Source: Diphasiastrum complanatum (Eukaryota > Streptophyta > Lycopodiopsida > Lycopodiales > Lycopodiaceae). Taken from it: 64,000 nt of DNA. The position numbers and the translations under genes are program-made. Shown here in pieces: positions 36,856 to 60,831 of this stretch. Below the pieces are notes generated by a model. It had not been told where the DNA came from. It was given only the letters and a program-made list of their open reading frames with translations, and ran no database searches. Position 1 is the stretch's first letter. Each line of letters begins with the position of its first letter. The stretch lies in NCBI GenBank assembly GCA_029204225.1, contig CM055096.1, forward strand, positions 60,742,957 to 60,806,956, read 5' to 3'.

Positions 36856-39409
36856 AAGGAAATTGTGAGTATTTCACATTTACCTTTGCAAGAAACGATT
36901 GGTCATTTTCATAAAAGATTTTTGAAAGGATGCAAAGTAGCTGTCCGAGTTGTGAGTACTGCATTCAGAGGCTTCTTTAAAATCCACATTCTTATTCGAC
37001 GTCCAAATTTTGGTTGAGTTCAATGTGAACTTTATACCAGCTGCATAAGGTTCATAGTATAATAGTCAGATGTGGCCATTTAGGTTGTACTGCTCATTAG
37101 GCATTCAACTGCTCATGTGTAGAGTTGCACAACTTCTACCCAAGGGACTTTTCAGCCCCTGGTTTGTGAGTACGGTTAATGACTGCTTTATTCGAGGACA
37201 CAACGAATTGCATATGTATTTGGAAATCCGTTCGTCGACGCAAGTCGATTATTGCACTCACAAGCTTTTGAAAAGAACAAGCTGGGACATGCCTAAGTTT
37301 GGATTTATTAGCATCTGCCGCCTATTGAAGGTTGTACATAAGAGCTAGAGTCCTATAACAGTATTCAGATTGGATGGTAGTCACTACAGGTCAAAGCTCT
37401 TCTAGCAGAGTATGTGCTATTTTGCCATCAAACAATGTATAATTTTGCATGGTGCTAAAGGGCCTTCGTCGTTCAAAGATGTTTTCTTTGTTTGCATCAA
37501 TGTGCTGTCTGAGTGGATGAGTGAATATCTCAGACTATTTTGGCAATTAAGGAATGTGTCAACTTGAAAATCTTACAATACCACTTTGAATTTCTGTGTC
37601 GCGTATCCATTACAGGAATGGTCTGCAATACATATTCACAAAGTTCAAAAGTTAAATATATATTTTGATTGGTATCATTTAAACATTTTTCCCTCTAAAG
37701 GGCTAAATTTTCAAGTCTGATGCAATGTTGTAGTTTATAATATGTTATTGCCATCAAACAAAAAGCTTCCAAAGGAAATGTTAAGAATAACTTGTACAAA
37801 GATACCATATGACAGAATACGTTAAGGACCAACGGATTGAGGCAACAGTTAGAAGCTTAAGTTCGCATAGCTCCATGGCTCTTGGGCTATCATAACTTGA
37901 CACTTTGCAAGGCTGCTCATACTTAGCTTTGTTGCTTTTTAAGTGATCATTTAAGTTAGAAAAAACTATGTGCACAAGAACATGTACTTGCTAATTGGTT
38001 CTCTTTGCACTTCTAAGGAATCATTCAAATAAAATTTAGGAAGAAGTATGAGCAAAACCCTTTGATTCAAGATTAGAAGCACATTGAAGTTCCTCTTTGG
38101 AGTTCGTGCATGCAGAACGTTGATTTTTAGCTACCAGAATCGAATGGTAAAGGAGGAAACCAAGAAAACTGGTTGGTAGGCTATAGAAGCGTGTATAACT
38201 CGTATGCACACTATAGTGAATACAAGCTTATGGTTAGCAACATGTGTGCTACAAGAAAGACTTTCACTAGATTAACTTCCTTGGCTTGCTCGCTTTAGGA
38301 GGCGGCTCGAGGGAGATAATGTTATGTATCCATAAGGGCCCATAATAGTTTACTTGGCGTGACGGTCTTCTCATAGGGCACGTGTCAATTTTCGATTGGC
38401 ATTGGGTAATCCAAAATTATTGACTTGTGGCCATGCATGCAATTGACACTTGTCAATGGTTATGACTCGACCATGTTGGTAGAGGCAACTCCACCTATAC
38501 TACATACACAGAGGTGGATTTCCATGAATGGCGTTTTCATCCTCACCTTGAAAATGAAGAGCTCTTTCCACGTGATGGTCAAGACGTGATCTTGCCTCAA
38601 GATGTAAGTATGCAAGGGTTGAAGCTAAGTTGTGGTGGTATGGGACATCGTAGGTTGGTGGAGATCTAAGGATGTTGGATGGTGGCCTGTAGCTATACTG
38701 CACACAGGTGGGATGATAGTACCTGTATGGATGGGGGATAACATAGCATTTTTCACTTGATTATCCTTTGGTAAGTTTTGACGATGGGGTTTCATTTTCT
38801 ATCCTACAACCATAGCATTTTGAAGTTTTATGACTAGTATTCTATTGAAGGATAAGTATGTCCATGCGAATTGTGAGGGAACAAACATTTAGTGTTCTTA
38901 CCTAGTTGCCTAGCATATTTGGTTCTGTTATCATACCTATTTGATCTATTTTCTTCATATCACTCTAGAACAATGCCCCTTGAAAGTAGGAAGGCTTGAC
39001 AATTGTTTCAGGATGTGGGTAGATTTTCAATTTGATTCCATGATTTGGTGCTTTGCTTAAACTCCTAGGTTTGCTCTTAGTTCTCACGCTAGTTGTTGGG
39101 TTGTGATTCACATTCTCAACATATATTTTAATGTACATGTTAATTCAAATGTGATTTCATGGCAAAGTAAAACTCAAGTTGTTCTACGTTGAATTTCATT
39201 ATTAGGCATTTCTAAAACAAGAGTTTTTAATTTCATCCCTAGTACAAATTCAAATTTGCCAATTTGTTGCATTATGAGTGATTTTGAAAGTTTTGCTTTT
39301 AGGAGGTAATATAGAGCTTTCAATGTGATTGTTAGAAATTTAATGCTATCTTCACTCTTCATTCTTCAAGTATGCTAGGGGTTCGCTTAGTTGGTTAGCT
39401 TGACATAAA
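36856..39409. other. UPL3 3' flank, no further gene recognised
   Basis: The first several hundred bases probably include the UPL3 3' UTR, whose end I cannot place. At about 38320-38720 a block starting TGTTATGTATCC faintly resembles the Gypsy LTRs at 7201 and 24190 (shared GACTTGTGG...GCATGCA stretch), possibly a decayed LTR. The ORF at 37070-37348 has no known motif. Confidence 0.4.
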
Positions 39410-39790
39410 ATTATTGATTTTGAGAAGACCTTTGCACCCGTAGCTAATATAGTTATCGTACGTTCTGTCATTGCTAATTATGCTTTTTGTGGTTAGAAGA
39501 TCCAACAAATGGATGTGAAATCTACTTATCTAAATTGAGTGCTTAATGAAGAGGTGTGCATATGATACAACCTCAAGGATTGGTTGAGCAAGGGAGAGAA
39601 TATTTTGTTTGTAAGCTCAAAAAAACTATTTTATGGATTGAAGCAAGCGTCATGGGCGTGGTACTCACCTATCAATGAACACTTTAAGCAAAGGGGAATG
39701 GTAAAGAGTACAACATATCCTAGCCTTTACATTCTACAACATGATTCATATTATGTGTTTATTGTTCTATATTTATGATTTGATAATTAC
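39410..39790 (+). mobile_element. Ty1/Copia reverse transcriptase fragment
   Basis: Reads DFEKTFAPVANIVIVRSVIA, then IQQMDVKSTYLN, and in the frame of 39584-39778 KKLFYGLKQASWAWY followed by the HF-qrGf-kS-tdpsLYi-q pattern. The order is correct for Copia RT but is interrupted by stops (for example TYLN-stop and CI-stop). Confidence 0.82.
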
Positions 39791-40139
39791 TCTATGAAAA
39801 GCGGATTCATAATTGTATGTTCAACTAGTGGGTAGTTTGATATATTTGACACACGTGCATCTTGATATTGCATATCTTACAGTTCGTCGTAATATAAGCA
39901 TGCCATGACAATTGAATGCTTCATGCCTAAGGATGACTATAAATAAGAACAGACACAAGTGCTACTGGTGTCAGTTTTCACAGATGGGCCACCTAGCATG
40001 TCAACTACACTGCCAATGGATTACACAAATATCCAAGGGGTGTTTTAGCATTTGGGATTTCTCCTCAATTAAGAGCAGACCAACAAATAGGCCCTCACAC
40101 AACACATATAACATTTGGGTAAGGATAATATACAGTTAA

Positions 40140-41240
40140 TGCAAGAGCTAATAAAGGCCACCAACGATCTCATTTTGGCCAAGCAACATGATGATGCCAC
40201 AATCTTACAACTGCAACATAACTAGAATTGTCACAACTCTATGCAAATCTATGTCAACCAGTTGTTGCAATGCTTAAATGACACCAACGCCAAGGTGCAA
40301 TGGGCTATAAAAGATGCTCAATATATAGCAAGTTCTTGTCTTCCAAGCACACTAGATGTCATAGAGTTATTTGTGAGCAGATCAAAAAAGAGTTGCAAGA
40401 TGTCACTACTGTACGGGACACGTATATGCAAACTCTCATGCCAAACCATGATCTTAGCCCATATTATTCTCAATATATCAGATACTCAAATTTAACCAGT
40501 TAAAGAATCTCTTGCAACAGATGGCCATCGTCGGATCAGTCATAAACGATCAAGACGCTATAATGACATTGCTTTCAAGCCTACACTCTACATATGAGAA
40601 TTGAGTGATGATGATCACGACACACCTAGATTTAACTCTTATCTGAGTTATTACTATGTTGCTGCAAGAAGAGAATTGAAGAAGTCAAGACACTTTGTCT
40701 ACCTCTTCATCTCATGCTCTATATGTCAACAAGAGCTCGAAACGATAGAAGCATAAAAGCTCCAAGCAGTCTACATCGAATCAGAAACAGACTCAAAGTA
40801 AATTCACATTTGTCAAAGAAGAAGATGTTTTGCAGGTATTGCAAACACAATAACCATGAGATCCAGAATTGCCGAATTCTCAAAGCAAAGAATGCAGCCA
40901 AGCAACCTGATCAACAAGCAAATACAGTTACAACATCTCCTCAAGTAGAAATGGACGAAGGCGCTTTTGGTCAAAGTCAAGTATGCGAATTCGGATGATT
41001 CGTGGTTTCTGGATTCTGGAGCTACTCAACATATGACCAATCATCGTGAGATTTTCCAATCTTATATGCCTACAAAGAGTATGTTCATCTTGGTGACGAT
41101 AGTACTCACACTATCGAAGATGAAGGTACTGTAAGATTGAGATTCCAGCATGATCAATTCAAACTACTGTCCAAAGTCTTGCATGTTCCTAAACTCTCTA
41201 CAAATCTGTTATCAGTAAACTACACTAATCTAAGTAAGAA
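40140..41240 (+). mobile_element. Ty1/Copia gag-protease fragment
   Basis: A gag-like region is followed by an intact CCHC zinc knuckle, CRYCKHNNHEIQNC, at about 40833-40874. The aspartic protease start WFLDSGATQHMT lies at about 41005-41040, then the usual VHLGDDST-type stretch with shifts and VLHVPKLSTNLLSVN near 41200. The protease site is intact, unlike in the following element. Sequence after 41240 no longer follows Copia. Confidence 0.82.
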
Positions 41241-41539
41241 CATGGAATGGAATTGGAACTACTTCTATTAAAATCACCAGAACCAACAAAACTGAAACAA
41301 CTAAGATCTACAATTTTACAAAGTGCTTACTACAATTATCAGTCAACAATTGTAACAAGAACTCCTCAGGGAGTCAAGCACAAAGCAGCTTTAGATCAGA
41401 ATGATATTGATCTACCACAAGGCCCTACACATCTACTTGATCTCAATCACAAATCCAAACTTTAAAGGGGAAGAATCAACAACAAAACACATTCATACAT
41501 CAGTTGCCATCGTATCCTTGAACCTGAAAGACACTCAGA

Positions 41540-44500
41540 AGTTCATATATCAAACTATACCACTTCAAAAGAAGCATGAGACACTTTGACAAGCATTTAT
41601 GAAACATCAAATGTTTCGGCTCGTCTCTTCCTGAGAAAAAAGGTCCTAACCCTAAAAATGAGCAAAGGAACCTCAGTCGGTGATCATCCGAATGAGTTCA
41701 AGTAGTTGCTGAATCAACTTTGCTGCTATAGATTTGCCTATTTCAAAAGGGAACTCTACGATGTCTCTTGTAGCCAGTCTTACATCCTCCTACGACAATC
41801 TGGTATTGCTTCTGAGCAATACTCATGCGATGTCTTTGCATAAACTGACAACAAGCTTATTACAGGAAGAAGTACGGAGAAAGAGCTTATCTACGATGAG
41901 TACCAAGTCAATGGCCCTGTACTCCAACAAGCAACGTTCCAAGAAGAAGAACTTTAAGGACAAGAAGACGAAGGCAGAGCAGCCAGATTCAACGCAACCA
42001 CAACAACCGCAGAACAGTCGACAACAACAACTTGCCAAGACTGAACTATTTTGTAGATACTACAAAAGATCCAATCACGACATCAAAGACTGTCAGATTC
42101 TCAAGCACAACGAAGCCAAAAAGAAGATACAGCAACACCAAGAAGGAGGCTCTGACCTTGTCAAAAATTTCGAAGAAGACGATAAGGCGCTGATGGTACA
42201 AGACGAACCCATTAGAGATGCCATGGATTGGTATCTCGATTCCGATGCTTCTCAGCACGTGACACCGTGTAAATTCCTATTCGAAGATCTCACGCCAGCA
42301 CATTCGAAGTATGTTTACTTCGGTGACTCAAGTGCACTACAGATTCGAGGCAAAAGATCAATACGCCTCTACCTTCCAAATGGTGAATTAACCTTGCTTA
42401 AGGATGTAATGTACGCACCCAGACTGACAAAAAATTTATTGCCAATCAGCAAGCTTACTGATCAGGATTGTAGAGCCTTGTTCAATTCAAAACAATGTAC
42501 CATTTTGGATAAGAACTGTAATGAAGTCCTATCTGCACACAGAGAAGGAAATTTATATATCTTGAGTTATGAATATGCACTTACTACTTCTATGAGTAAT
42601 TCTGATGCTCATGTTTGGCATCAAAGATTAGGTCATTTAAACATGAGGTCTATCTTGTACATGCATCATCATAGTTTGGTCAAGAATATGAATATTATCG
42701 TTGTCTCTAGTAGAAATCAGACTGTCTGTGAAATGATTACTAGGAAAGCAACCTAGAACTAAATTTCCTAAGGGACAAGCCAAAAGAGCTAAGTCCATTA
42801 TTGGATTAATCCATAGCGATCTATGTGGTCCTATGAGCGTGCCCTCTTTGGAATAAGTCTTATATTTCATCACATTTATTGATGACTTCTCTTGATTTAC
42901 CAGAACTATGTTCATAAAGAACAAGTTTGAGGCCTTTAACTGTTTTAAAAAATTATAACAGTTTACTAAGACTCAATTCAAGACAAGCTATACTCCACAA
43001 TAGAACGAAGTAGCAGAACGAAAGAATCGAACCTTGTTGGAAGCTGCACGATCCATGATGATTAATGCTCAACTACCCATGAAATTCTTTGCTGAAGCAA
43101 TATCCATGGTCTGCTATCTGCAAAACTATTCCAACACCAAGGCAATTGACTCCAAAACTCCGTTTGAAGCCTGCTATGGTTACAAACCAAGTCTTAAACG
43201 CCTATGTGTATTCAGATGTCTCTGCTCTCCACAAATACCGTCTGATCTGAGGAAGAAGCTTGACCCATAAGCTGTAAGTGCATTTTCATTGGCTATTCAA
43301 CATCACATAAAGCATATCGCATTTATGATGCTGATATAGGTCAGCCGAGATGTTGTCTTCCTTGAAGACAAATTTTATGATTTCAAGCAGAAGTAGCAAA
43401 TGTTGAGGTTTGTCCCAACAACTCCAGTCACCATCGATAGGCCCAGACCTACGATCGTTCCAACCACAAGTTGAAGATATACCTATCATTCACCCAGGAG
43501 AGACGTCTACTCAAGAACCTACAATTCGAAGGTCTACACGACAACGACAACAACCTGATCACTTCGTCCCTCAGGCATTTATAAGCCACGACGAACCTGC
43601 CTCCGTTATAGAAGCTCTGTCAATGACAGATGCAGACAAATGTAAAGCTGCTATGGACTCTGAGTATGACTCACTGATGAAGAACAAGACCTGGAGTCTC
43701 GTAAATCCTCCTGCAGGTACGAAACTCATTGGCACCAAGTGGATCTTCAAACGAAAGCTCAAGCCAAATGGAAAGCCCGATTGGTGGTTAAAGGTTATGA
43801 CCAAGTTTATGGAATAGACTACACTGACACTTTTAGTCTAGTGGTAAAGCATCAATCTATTCAAACCTTATTGGCTATAGTTGCTGCAGAGGATTTAGAC
43901 ATTCATCAGATGGACGTCTAGACATCATTCCTTCATGGATACATACAAGAAGAAATTTTCATTTATCAACCAGAAGGTTACATCCTTCAAGGCCAAGAGC
44001 ATTTGATATGTAAATTGCAGAAGACACTTTATGGCGTCAAGCAAGCTCCTAGGGCATGGTATGAATGAATCAATCACTTCTTGGTGTAGCACGATTTTAC
44101 TTCATGCTCTGTAGACTCAAATGTGTACCTCAAGAACAAAGGCTCAAGCTATGTGATAATAGCTTTATATGTTGATGATTCTTTAATCATCAGCAACTCA
44201 ACCTAGTTATTGCATGAGAGAAAGTCTCTACTGTCACAAGAATTTGAAATGACTGATTTAGGACCAGTTCATTACCTACTTGGTATGGAGATCACTAGAG
44301 ATCGCACAAGCAGAAGAATTATAACGGAAATACAGATGTTGCACTTACACTAGTTACCTATACAGATGGGCAGGAGACATTGATACCAGAAAATCCATGT
44401 TTGGGTATATTTGTTTCCTTGTAGGAGGACTCATTTTATGGAAGAGTAGAAAGCATAAATGCATTTCATTGTCCTCTACGGAATCTGAATACATTGCAAC

Positions 44501-44838
44501 TACATCACCAGTAAAGGAGATCATATGGCTTAGATGATTGCTTCAGAATATGCAAATTTCACAAATCGGCCCTACTATACTTCAGTGCGACAATCAGAGA
44601 TGTATAGCTCCCTTTATGAACCCACGAACTCATGCTAGAACCAAACACATAGAGGTTCAGTTTCATTTTCTTAGAGAGAAGGTTCAGAACAAAGATGTTG
44701 TACTAAGTTATTGTCACATAAACAGTATGTTGGCTGATATTCTGACAAAATCATTGTCAAGGAAAAAATATTCTACTATGGTAGGATTGTTAAGTCTCAA
44801 TTTGAATCTAGATTCATAGCAGTAAGCTTAAGGGGGGG
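41540..44838 (+). mobile_element. Ty1/Copia element, gag to RNase H with polypurine tract
   Basis: Gag begins near 41560 (SIYETSNVSARLFLRKK). ORF 41734-42756 covers gag with a damaged knuckle (CRYYKRSNHDIKDC, second Cys now Tyr), protease with a changed active site (DSDAS in place of DSGAS) and the GAG-pre-integrase motif WHQRLGHLNMRSI. Integrase follows at 42770-43270 (ERKNRTLLEAARSMM). RT lies at 43600-44330 (TKWIFKRKLKPNG, KARLVVKGYDQVYGIDYTDT, YGVKQAPRAWYE, intact YVDD at 44168-44179). RNase H lies at 44345-44815 (ISLSSTESEYIATTSP and HIEVQFHFLREKV). A polypurine tract AAGGGGGGG ends at 44838. Several stops make it inactive. Confidence 0.92.
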
Positions 44839-45730
44839 TGTTGGAGTTTAATCTTACTCCTACGCATCCTTTTTACCCCCTTCATCTCTTAAGGAAATCA
44901 CTCTCTCAAGCATATGCTTAAATGGTCTACCTTTTATGATAGTCTGCAAAAATACACGAAAAACTTCAACAGGCAAGGAACTGCCAGGAACCGTAAGTGT
45001 CTTGTCTACGGTCACGTACGAAAGAGACCGAAGTAAACCACAAAGTCTTGCTTACGGTCACATCCGAAGACTCACTGCCAGGAACCATAAGTTTAAAGCC
45101 TTGCTTACGGTAAATGAAGCAAATACTACAACTCACTACCAAAGGCACCGCAAGACAACTTAAGTTATCACTTACGGACACTTACGAATTGAACGAACGA
45201 TAGTTGACCGAAGGAAACTACCAAGTCAACAATTGTGGTTGACATACGGTTTTATCTTCACGCTCCTGCGGTCAGGCTACGCCGTGCAATGGCGCCACAT
45301 TCTCACGCTCCTGATGCGTACGAAGGAGATCCTTTTCACTATACTTCTTCACGTCTTCACGGTGCACCAATAATCGATCTACAGATCAAGTACAAGGGTT
45401 GTTAATGATCTTTTAAACTGTAAATAGAATAACTAAAGATCTTTTGACAACTATATAAACATTTGAGCAATTTGAAGAGCATATACAAAGTGCGAAAGTG
45501 CGACATAGATCAAACAACCAAAAGCGATCTTCTAGTAGCTGAGTCCTCAAAGTTAGTGGTCATTTAGAGAGAGTAAAGAGTATTCTGAAAGATAGCATTC
45601 ATTAGCTTCTGTAAGTAGGATCACGTGCTTCGCGTGATTGTTATGTGGTCTGATTATTGTTGTTACTACAACAGCCTTTTATATAGAAGCGCTATTTTTC
45701 ATAACACTTGTATTCTTGTTGAATGCTTGA
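44839..45730 (+). mobile_element. 3' LTR of the preceding Copia element
   Basis: Begins TGTTGGAGTTTAATC directly after the polypurine tract. The U3-like part carries repeated short motifs (CTTACGGTCA, TACGGTCACGTACG, CTTACGGACA) between about 44995 and 45180. The right border near 45730 is estimated, since no 5' LTR partner is present upstream for comparison. Confidence 0.65.
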
Positions 45731-46019
45731 ATGTCTCTCACTCTTTACTTTCTTATCAGAACCTATCTGTCAAAAATAGAGAATAGCATGGCTGTCTTAG
45801 ACGCCTAAATTGTTTGCATTCTCCATGGTTGTCTACGACACCTACTCTGACATCTAAACAAATCAGAACTACTCTACATTATTAATCTCTAAGTAATCCA
45901 AGATCCTTCTTCATCAGTTTGTCAACTATTTTATCATTGTTTTCTTTGGTGGGACGACGACCTCTACTCCGCTGTGGCCTGTGAACATCCATCCAAGTCC
46001 CATCAATGACAAGCAATCA

Positions 46020-48050
46020 AGAAGCAACAGACGACAACTCCTGATTTTTTGATTCCGGAGCCACTCAAATATGACCAGCCATATCGATTGTTTCGAATCC
46101 TATTAGCCTTACAGTACCAAGAAGTTTGTTCACTTGGGTGACAATAGCACACAAGCTATCAAAGGTGAAGGTACAGTAATATTAAGCTTCGCAAATCATC
46201 AATCCAAACTGCTTTCAAGTGTTTTACATGTTTAAAATCTTTCTACAAATCTGCTCTCTATTAGCAAAATTACAGATTTAGGACACAAAGTAGAATTTGA
46301 ACTAGATCAATGCAAAGTAGTCGATAGGACAAGCAAGATCCTAGCACTCGAAAAGAGGCATGGATACTTGTACAAATTAAGTCATTGCTTTTCTGCTTAT
46401 AATCAGGCTCTTAATACTTCTATACGAATCAATAAAAGTTTACTTTGGTATTATATACTTGGTCACTTGAATCGGTCTTCTGTACAACACATGTCCAAGC
46501 AATCCATTGTTCTTGATCTGACTATCCAGATAGGAAAGTCGAATTACCTGTCTTTCAAGACTGCTTAGTCGGTAAACATGCTAGGAAACCTTTTAGATCA
46601 AGCCATCAACATTTTGCTAGAGGATTGTTAGATATTGTATATACAGACATTTGTGGCCCAATGCAAAATCCTTCATTAAAGGATGCAAAGTATTTTATCA
46701 CTTTTATTGATGAATTTTTGAGAAGCACGATGGTGTACTTTATTAAGAAGAAATCAGAAGCTTTCAATTGCTTTAAGACCTTCAAGGAGCATGCATAGAA
46801 AGAAATTGATAAAAAGATTAAAGCCTTGAGGTCCGACAATGGTGGAGAATATATCTCTACCAAATTCAAGGAGTACTGCCAGAACCAAGGCATTGAATAA
46901 CATTTTATCACTCCCTATTCGCCTCGGTCAAATGGCTTAGCTGAGAGAAAGAATTGTACCCTGGTCGAGTCAGCTAAGTGCATGATATGGCACACACATC
47001 ATTGCCAAAGAGCTTCTGAGCTGAAGCTGTCTCCACTACAGCTTACATCCAGAACAGATGTTCAACCAAGGCCCTCTTAGGCAAAACACCCCATGAGGTT
47101 TGGACTGGATCTAAGCCTTCATTAAAGAACCTACGAGTATTCGGTTGCATCGCCTACGCGCAGATCATGAAGGAGACAAGGAAGAAATTGGACTCCAAAG
47201 TCTAAAGACCATCCTGATCGGTTACACTTCCTCTGACAATACCTATAAGTTGTACGACCCCAATACCCTGAAGATTTTATTCAGTAGGAATATAGTCTCT
47301 ATCGAGGATCAGTTCATCGACTTCAAAGGCAAAGGTAAAGTTCCATGCGAACATTCCACACCTGCCACCGACATGACAATTCGAGCCTCAAGCTCCATCG
47401 TGCCGATAGTCGACCAACTACTCGACAACAAATCCGAGGAAGACATTGTTGTTACTCAGCAACAACCAGATGACGAAATGGATAATCAACCAACGCGACC
47501 TCCAAAAAGATCGAACCGAGTGCGCACACAGTCCACGAGGTATAATCCCGAGTGTGTCTGTCTTTTAATGCAGGTACTGACAATTGTCGGAGGCACTTAG
47601 CCAATTAGACTCCGATCTCTGGAGAGAAGCTATGGACATAGAGTATTCCTCTCTGATCAAGAATTAGAGAGGGATACTCTATGTCGAACTACCTATCGGC
47701 AACAATCTTATCGATTGCAAATGGGTCTTCAAGATCAAATACAAAGCTGACGGGAGCATTGACCGAAGGAAGGCTCGACTAGTAGCCAGAGGATTTTCTC
47801 AAATCCCAAACATCGACTACAATGAGACCTTCAATCTAGTAGTCAAACATTCATCGATCTGAGTCCTCTTATCTTTTGCTGCTCCGGTCAACCTTGAAGT
47901 AAATCAACTCGATGTACAAATAGCTTATCTACCTGACATCACTTTTGCAGTTAGCTCATTAAGCCAATTCATGGCTAATCCTAGAATCATACATTGGAAG
48001 GCTCTTATCAGAGTCATGAGATAAATCCGAGCTATGACGGACCTGTGCAT
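46020..48050 (+). mobile_element. Third Ty1/Copia element, protease to truncated RT/RNase H
   Basis: Protease remnant FDSGATQ near 46047. GAG-pre-integrase LLWYYILGHLNRSSVQHM at 46436-46490. Integrase at 46610-47000 with DICGPM, ALRSDNGGEY (about 46826-46855), and PYSPRSNGLAERKN. An integrase-end and linker ORF at 47145-47600 includes RSNRVRTQSTRYNPE. RT start at 47600-47900 reads DCKWVFKIKYKADGSIDRRK and ARLVARGFSQIPNIDYNETF, then jumps to an RNase H piece, TFAVSSLSQFMANPR, at about 47940. The RT core including YVDD is therefore deleted. Frame breaks are numerous. Confidence 0.88.
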
Positions 48051-49687
48051 ATGCTATAGAGAAGCACAACGACAATCTTCATCAACTAAGTGGATATTCA
48101 GATCCAAGTTAGATTTAGGTGTTATGATGAAAGAATCAATCATTTGATAAGTGGAAACTTTTTATGGGGTTATCTACAATGGATCTTATTCTGGTCAATG
48201 CCGCTAACTTGAGCTAGTGCGTATCCAAGCAATATACAATGGAATACGGCCTCAATTTGAAATTGGATGGTGGTGGATGTACACTATGTGACACAATATG
48301 GATGAGAAAGAAAAATCTGATGTAGGATCAAGCGGACTTGATTTCACTTAGATTTGGCATAGATGATATAGATGAACAAACAAGTATCGTAGATGTAAAA
48401 TTTTGATCTAATGCAAATTGATCAGATGATTTGTGAAGTGGTTGAAACACATAGGTAGATGAGCAATGAAAAATTGATATTCCTGAAACATGATGACATG
48501 ATGGACCTATACAAAGGTGACCCTATATGGACTACATTTTTTAATTTTTCTACCCTTCTGGAAGTTTAAAATAGTTGAATACATATATATATGACCCTTC
48601 TTGTCCAACTATAGTTGTTTGTAGAGATTTATATTTCCAAACCTTGTCCTCAAACTTGCTTATTTGCACGATGATGTGTGCTAGTGGCCTAGGTTAACAT
48701 CTCACCAATAAGTAAGATCACACCACATCACTATAAACGTCGCTCAAAAGTCGATGCAGCCATTATTGCTTGCACACATGGATTGGCATGACCTCTTATA
48801 GATGCAAGAGGTTCTTCCACCGCTTATCGACATTTGCGTCAAGAAATATCCAACCAAGGCTTACATTGAATTGAGATAATTTTGTCATTATGTTTATGGT
48901 GTAAATATATATCTTGAAATTGCCCTGTGGTGAATCCTAGCATTTTAAACAAGTGGATGGAAGGCTCACAATATTAGATTACTTGACCATATTAGATTGG
49001 TGTCGGAATTTTCTAAAGACATTCCTTTGCACGTGATAGTTCTTGGGCCAATCACAATGAAGGTTTGCCAGATTTCCCAACTTAGTGGTAAAAATTAGAT
49101 TTGATGTCATTTACTTATGCACAATCTTATGTACTCTAAGAATTTCTTTCACCTCATGGGGATCAATACATACTAGATGCAAGGAAAAAAAAATAGAAAC
49201 ATTGTTTTTTTTTCTAATAGTGAATCTCAACTTGCATATAGCATATAGATGTGCATCTAGAGGCCATGTTCTTGCAATAAAGTCCTAAGCAATGTTGCAA
49301 AGCTTTTGGTTTGCATATACTCTTTTTTTGTTAATTTTTGTATAAAGTACACTCACCAACTTGAACACGTAGCATTTGTGAGGAGTGATAGCAAACACGT
49401 GACATCATCAGGTTGGCTAAGAACAAGCCAATTCTGAGCCATATCAAGGGTTCTAGAATGTTTAAATCTTCACTGTAAATCCACAAATGCTAGGTTATGA
49501 TATTCGTCATTAGACGGTGCGCTACTTGTTGTAGACACCCTCCCGGCTAGAGCACCTTTGAGATGCTTTGAGCACAGACCAGGTCTCCATGGAGATAGGT
49601 AAGGTAGTACATAGCATATTGACTTTTACAAGGCAATTGTTATATAGGAAGGAAGGAACATGCATTTTGTGCTTCTGCTAGCCAGCG
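48051..49687. other. Intergenic DNA before the NTF2-like gene
   Basis: AT-rich, no coding potential I can support. It should contain the promoter and 5' leader of the gene starting at 49688; no TATA box can be assigned with confidence. Confidence 0.4.
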
Positions 49688-60516
<10,829 letters not shown>

Positions 60517-60831
60517 GTTGGACTCTACATGTATTTAATCTTCCCATGTTTCTAAAATATTGCCTACTTTGCTGCTAGTGCTAAGCATATGTGGTTGGCA
60601 TGACTAGACGTTTAGATTTAAAGAAAACTGACTTTGAAGTTTGGTGCTTCTCTTTAGTGCTAGAGAAAATCAGAAGTTTTATTATTTGTACATTTTGATG
60701 GACAACTGCCATTGTGTTCTGGTCAGTTGCACACATTTTCCACAATGTATACTAGGACATGAATATAAAACTACGCTCATCTCTCTGATCAAAATATTTG
60801 TCATAGCTCGGGAATGAGGATTATGTAGGTT

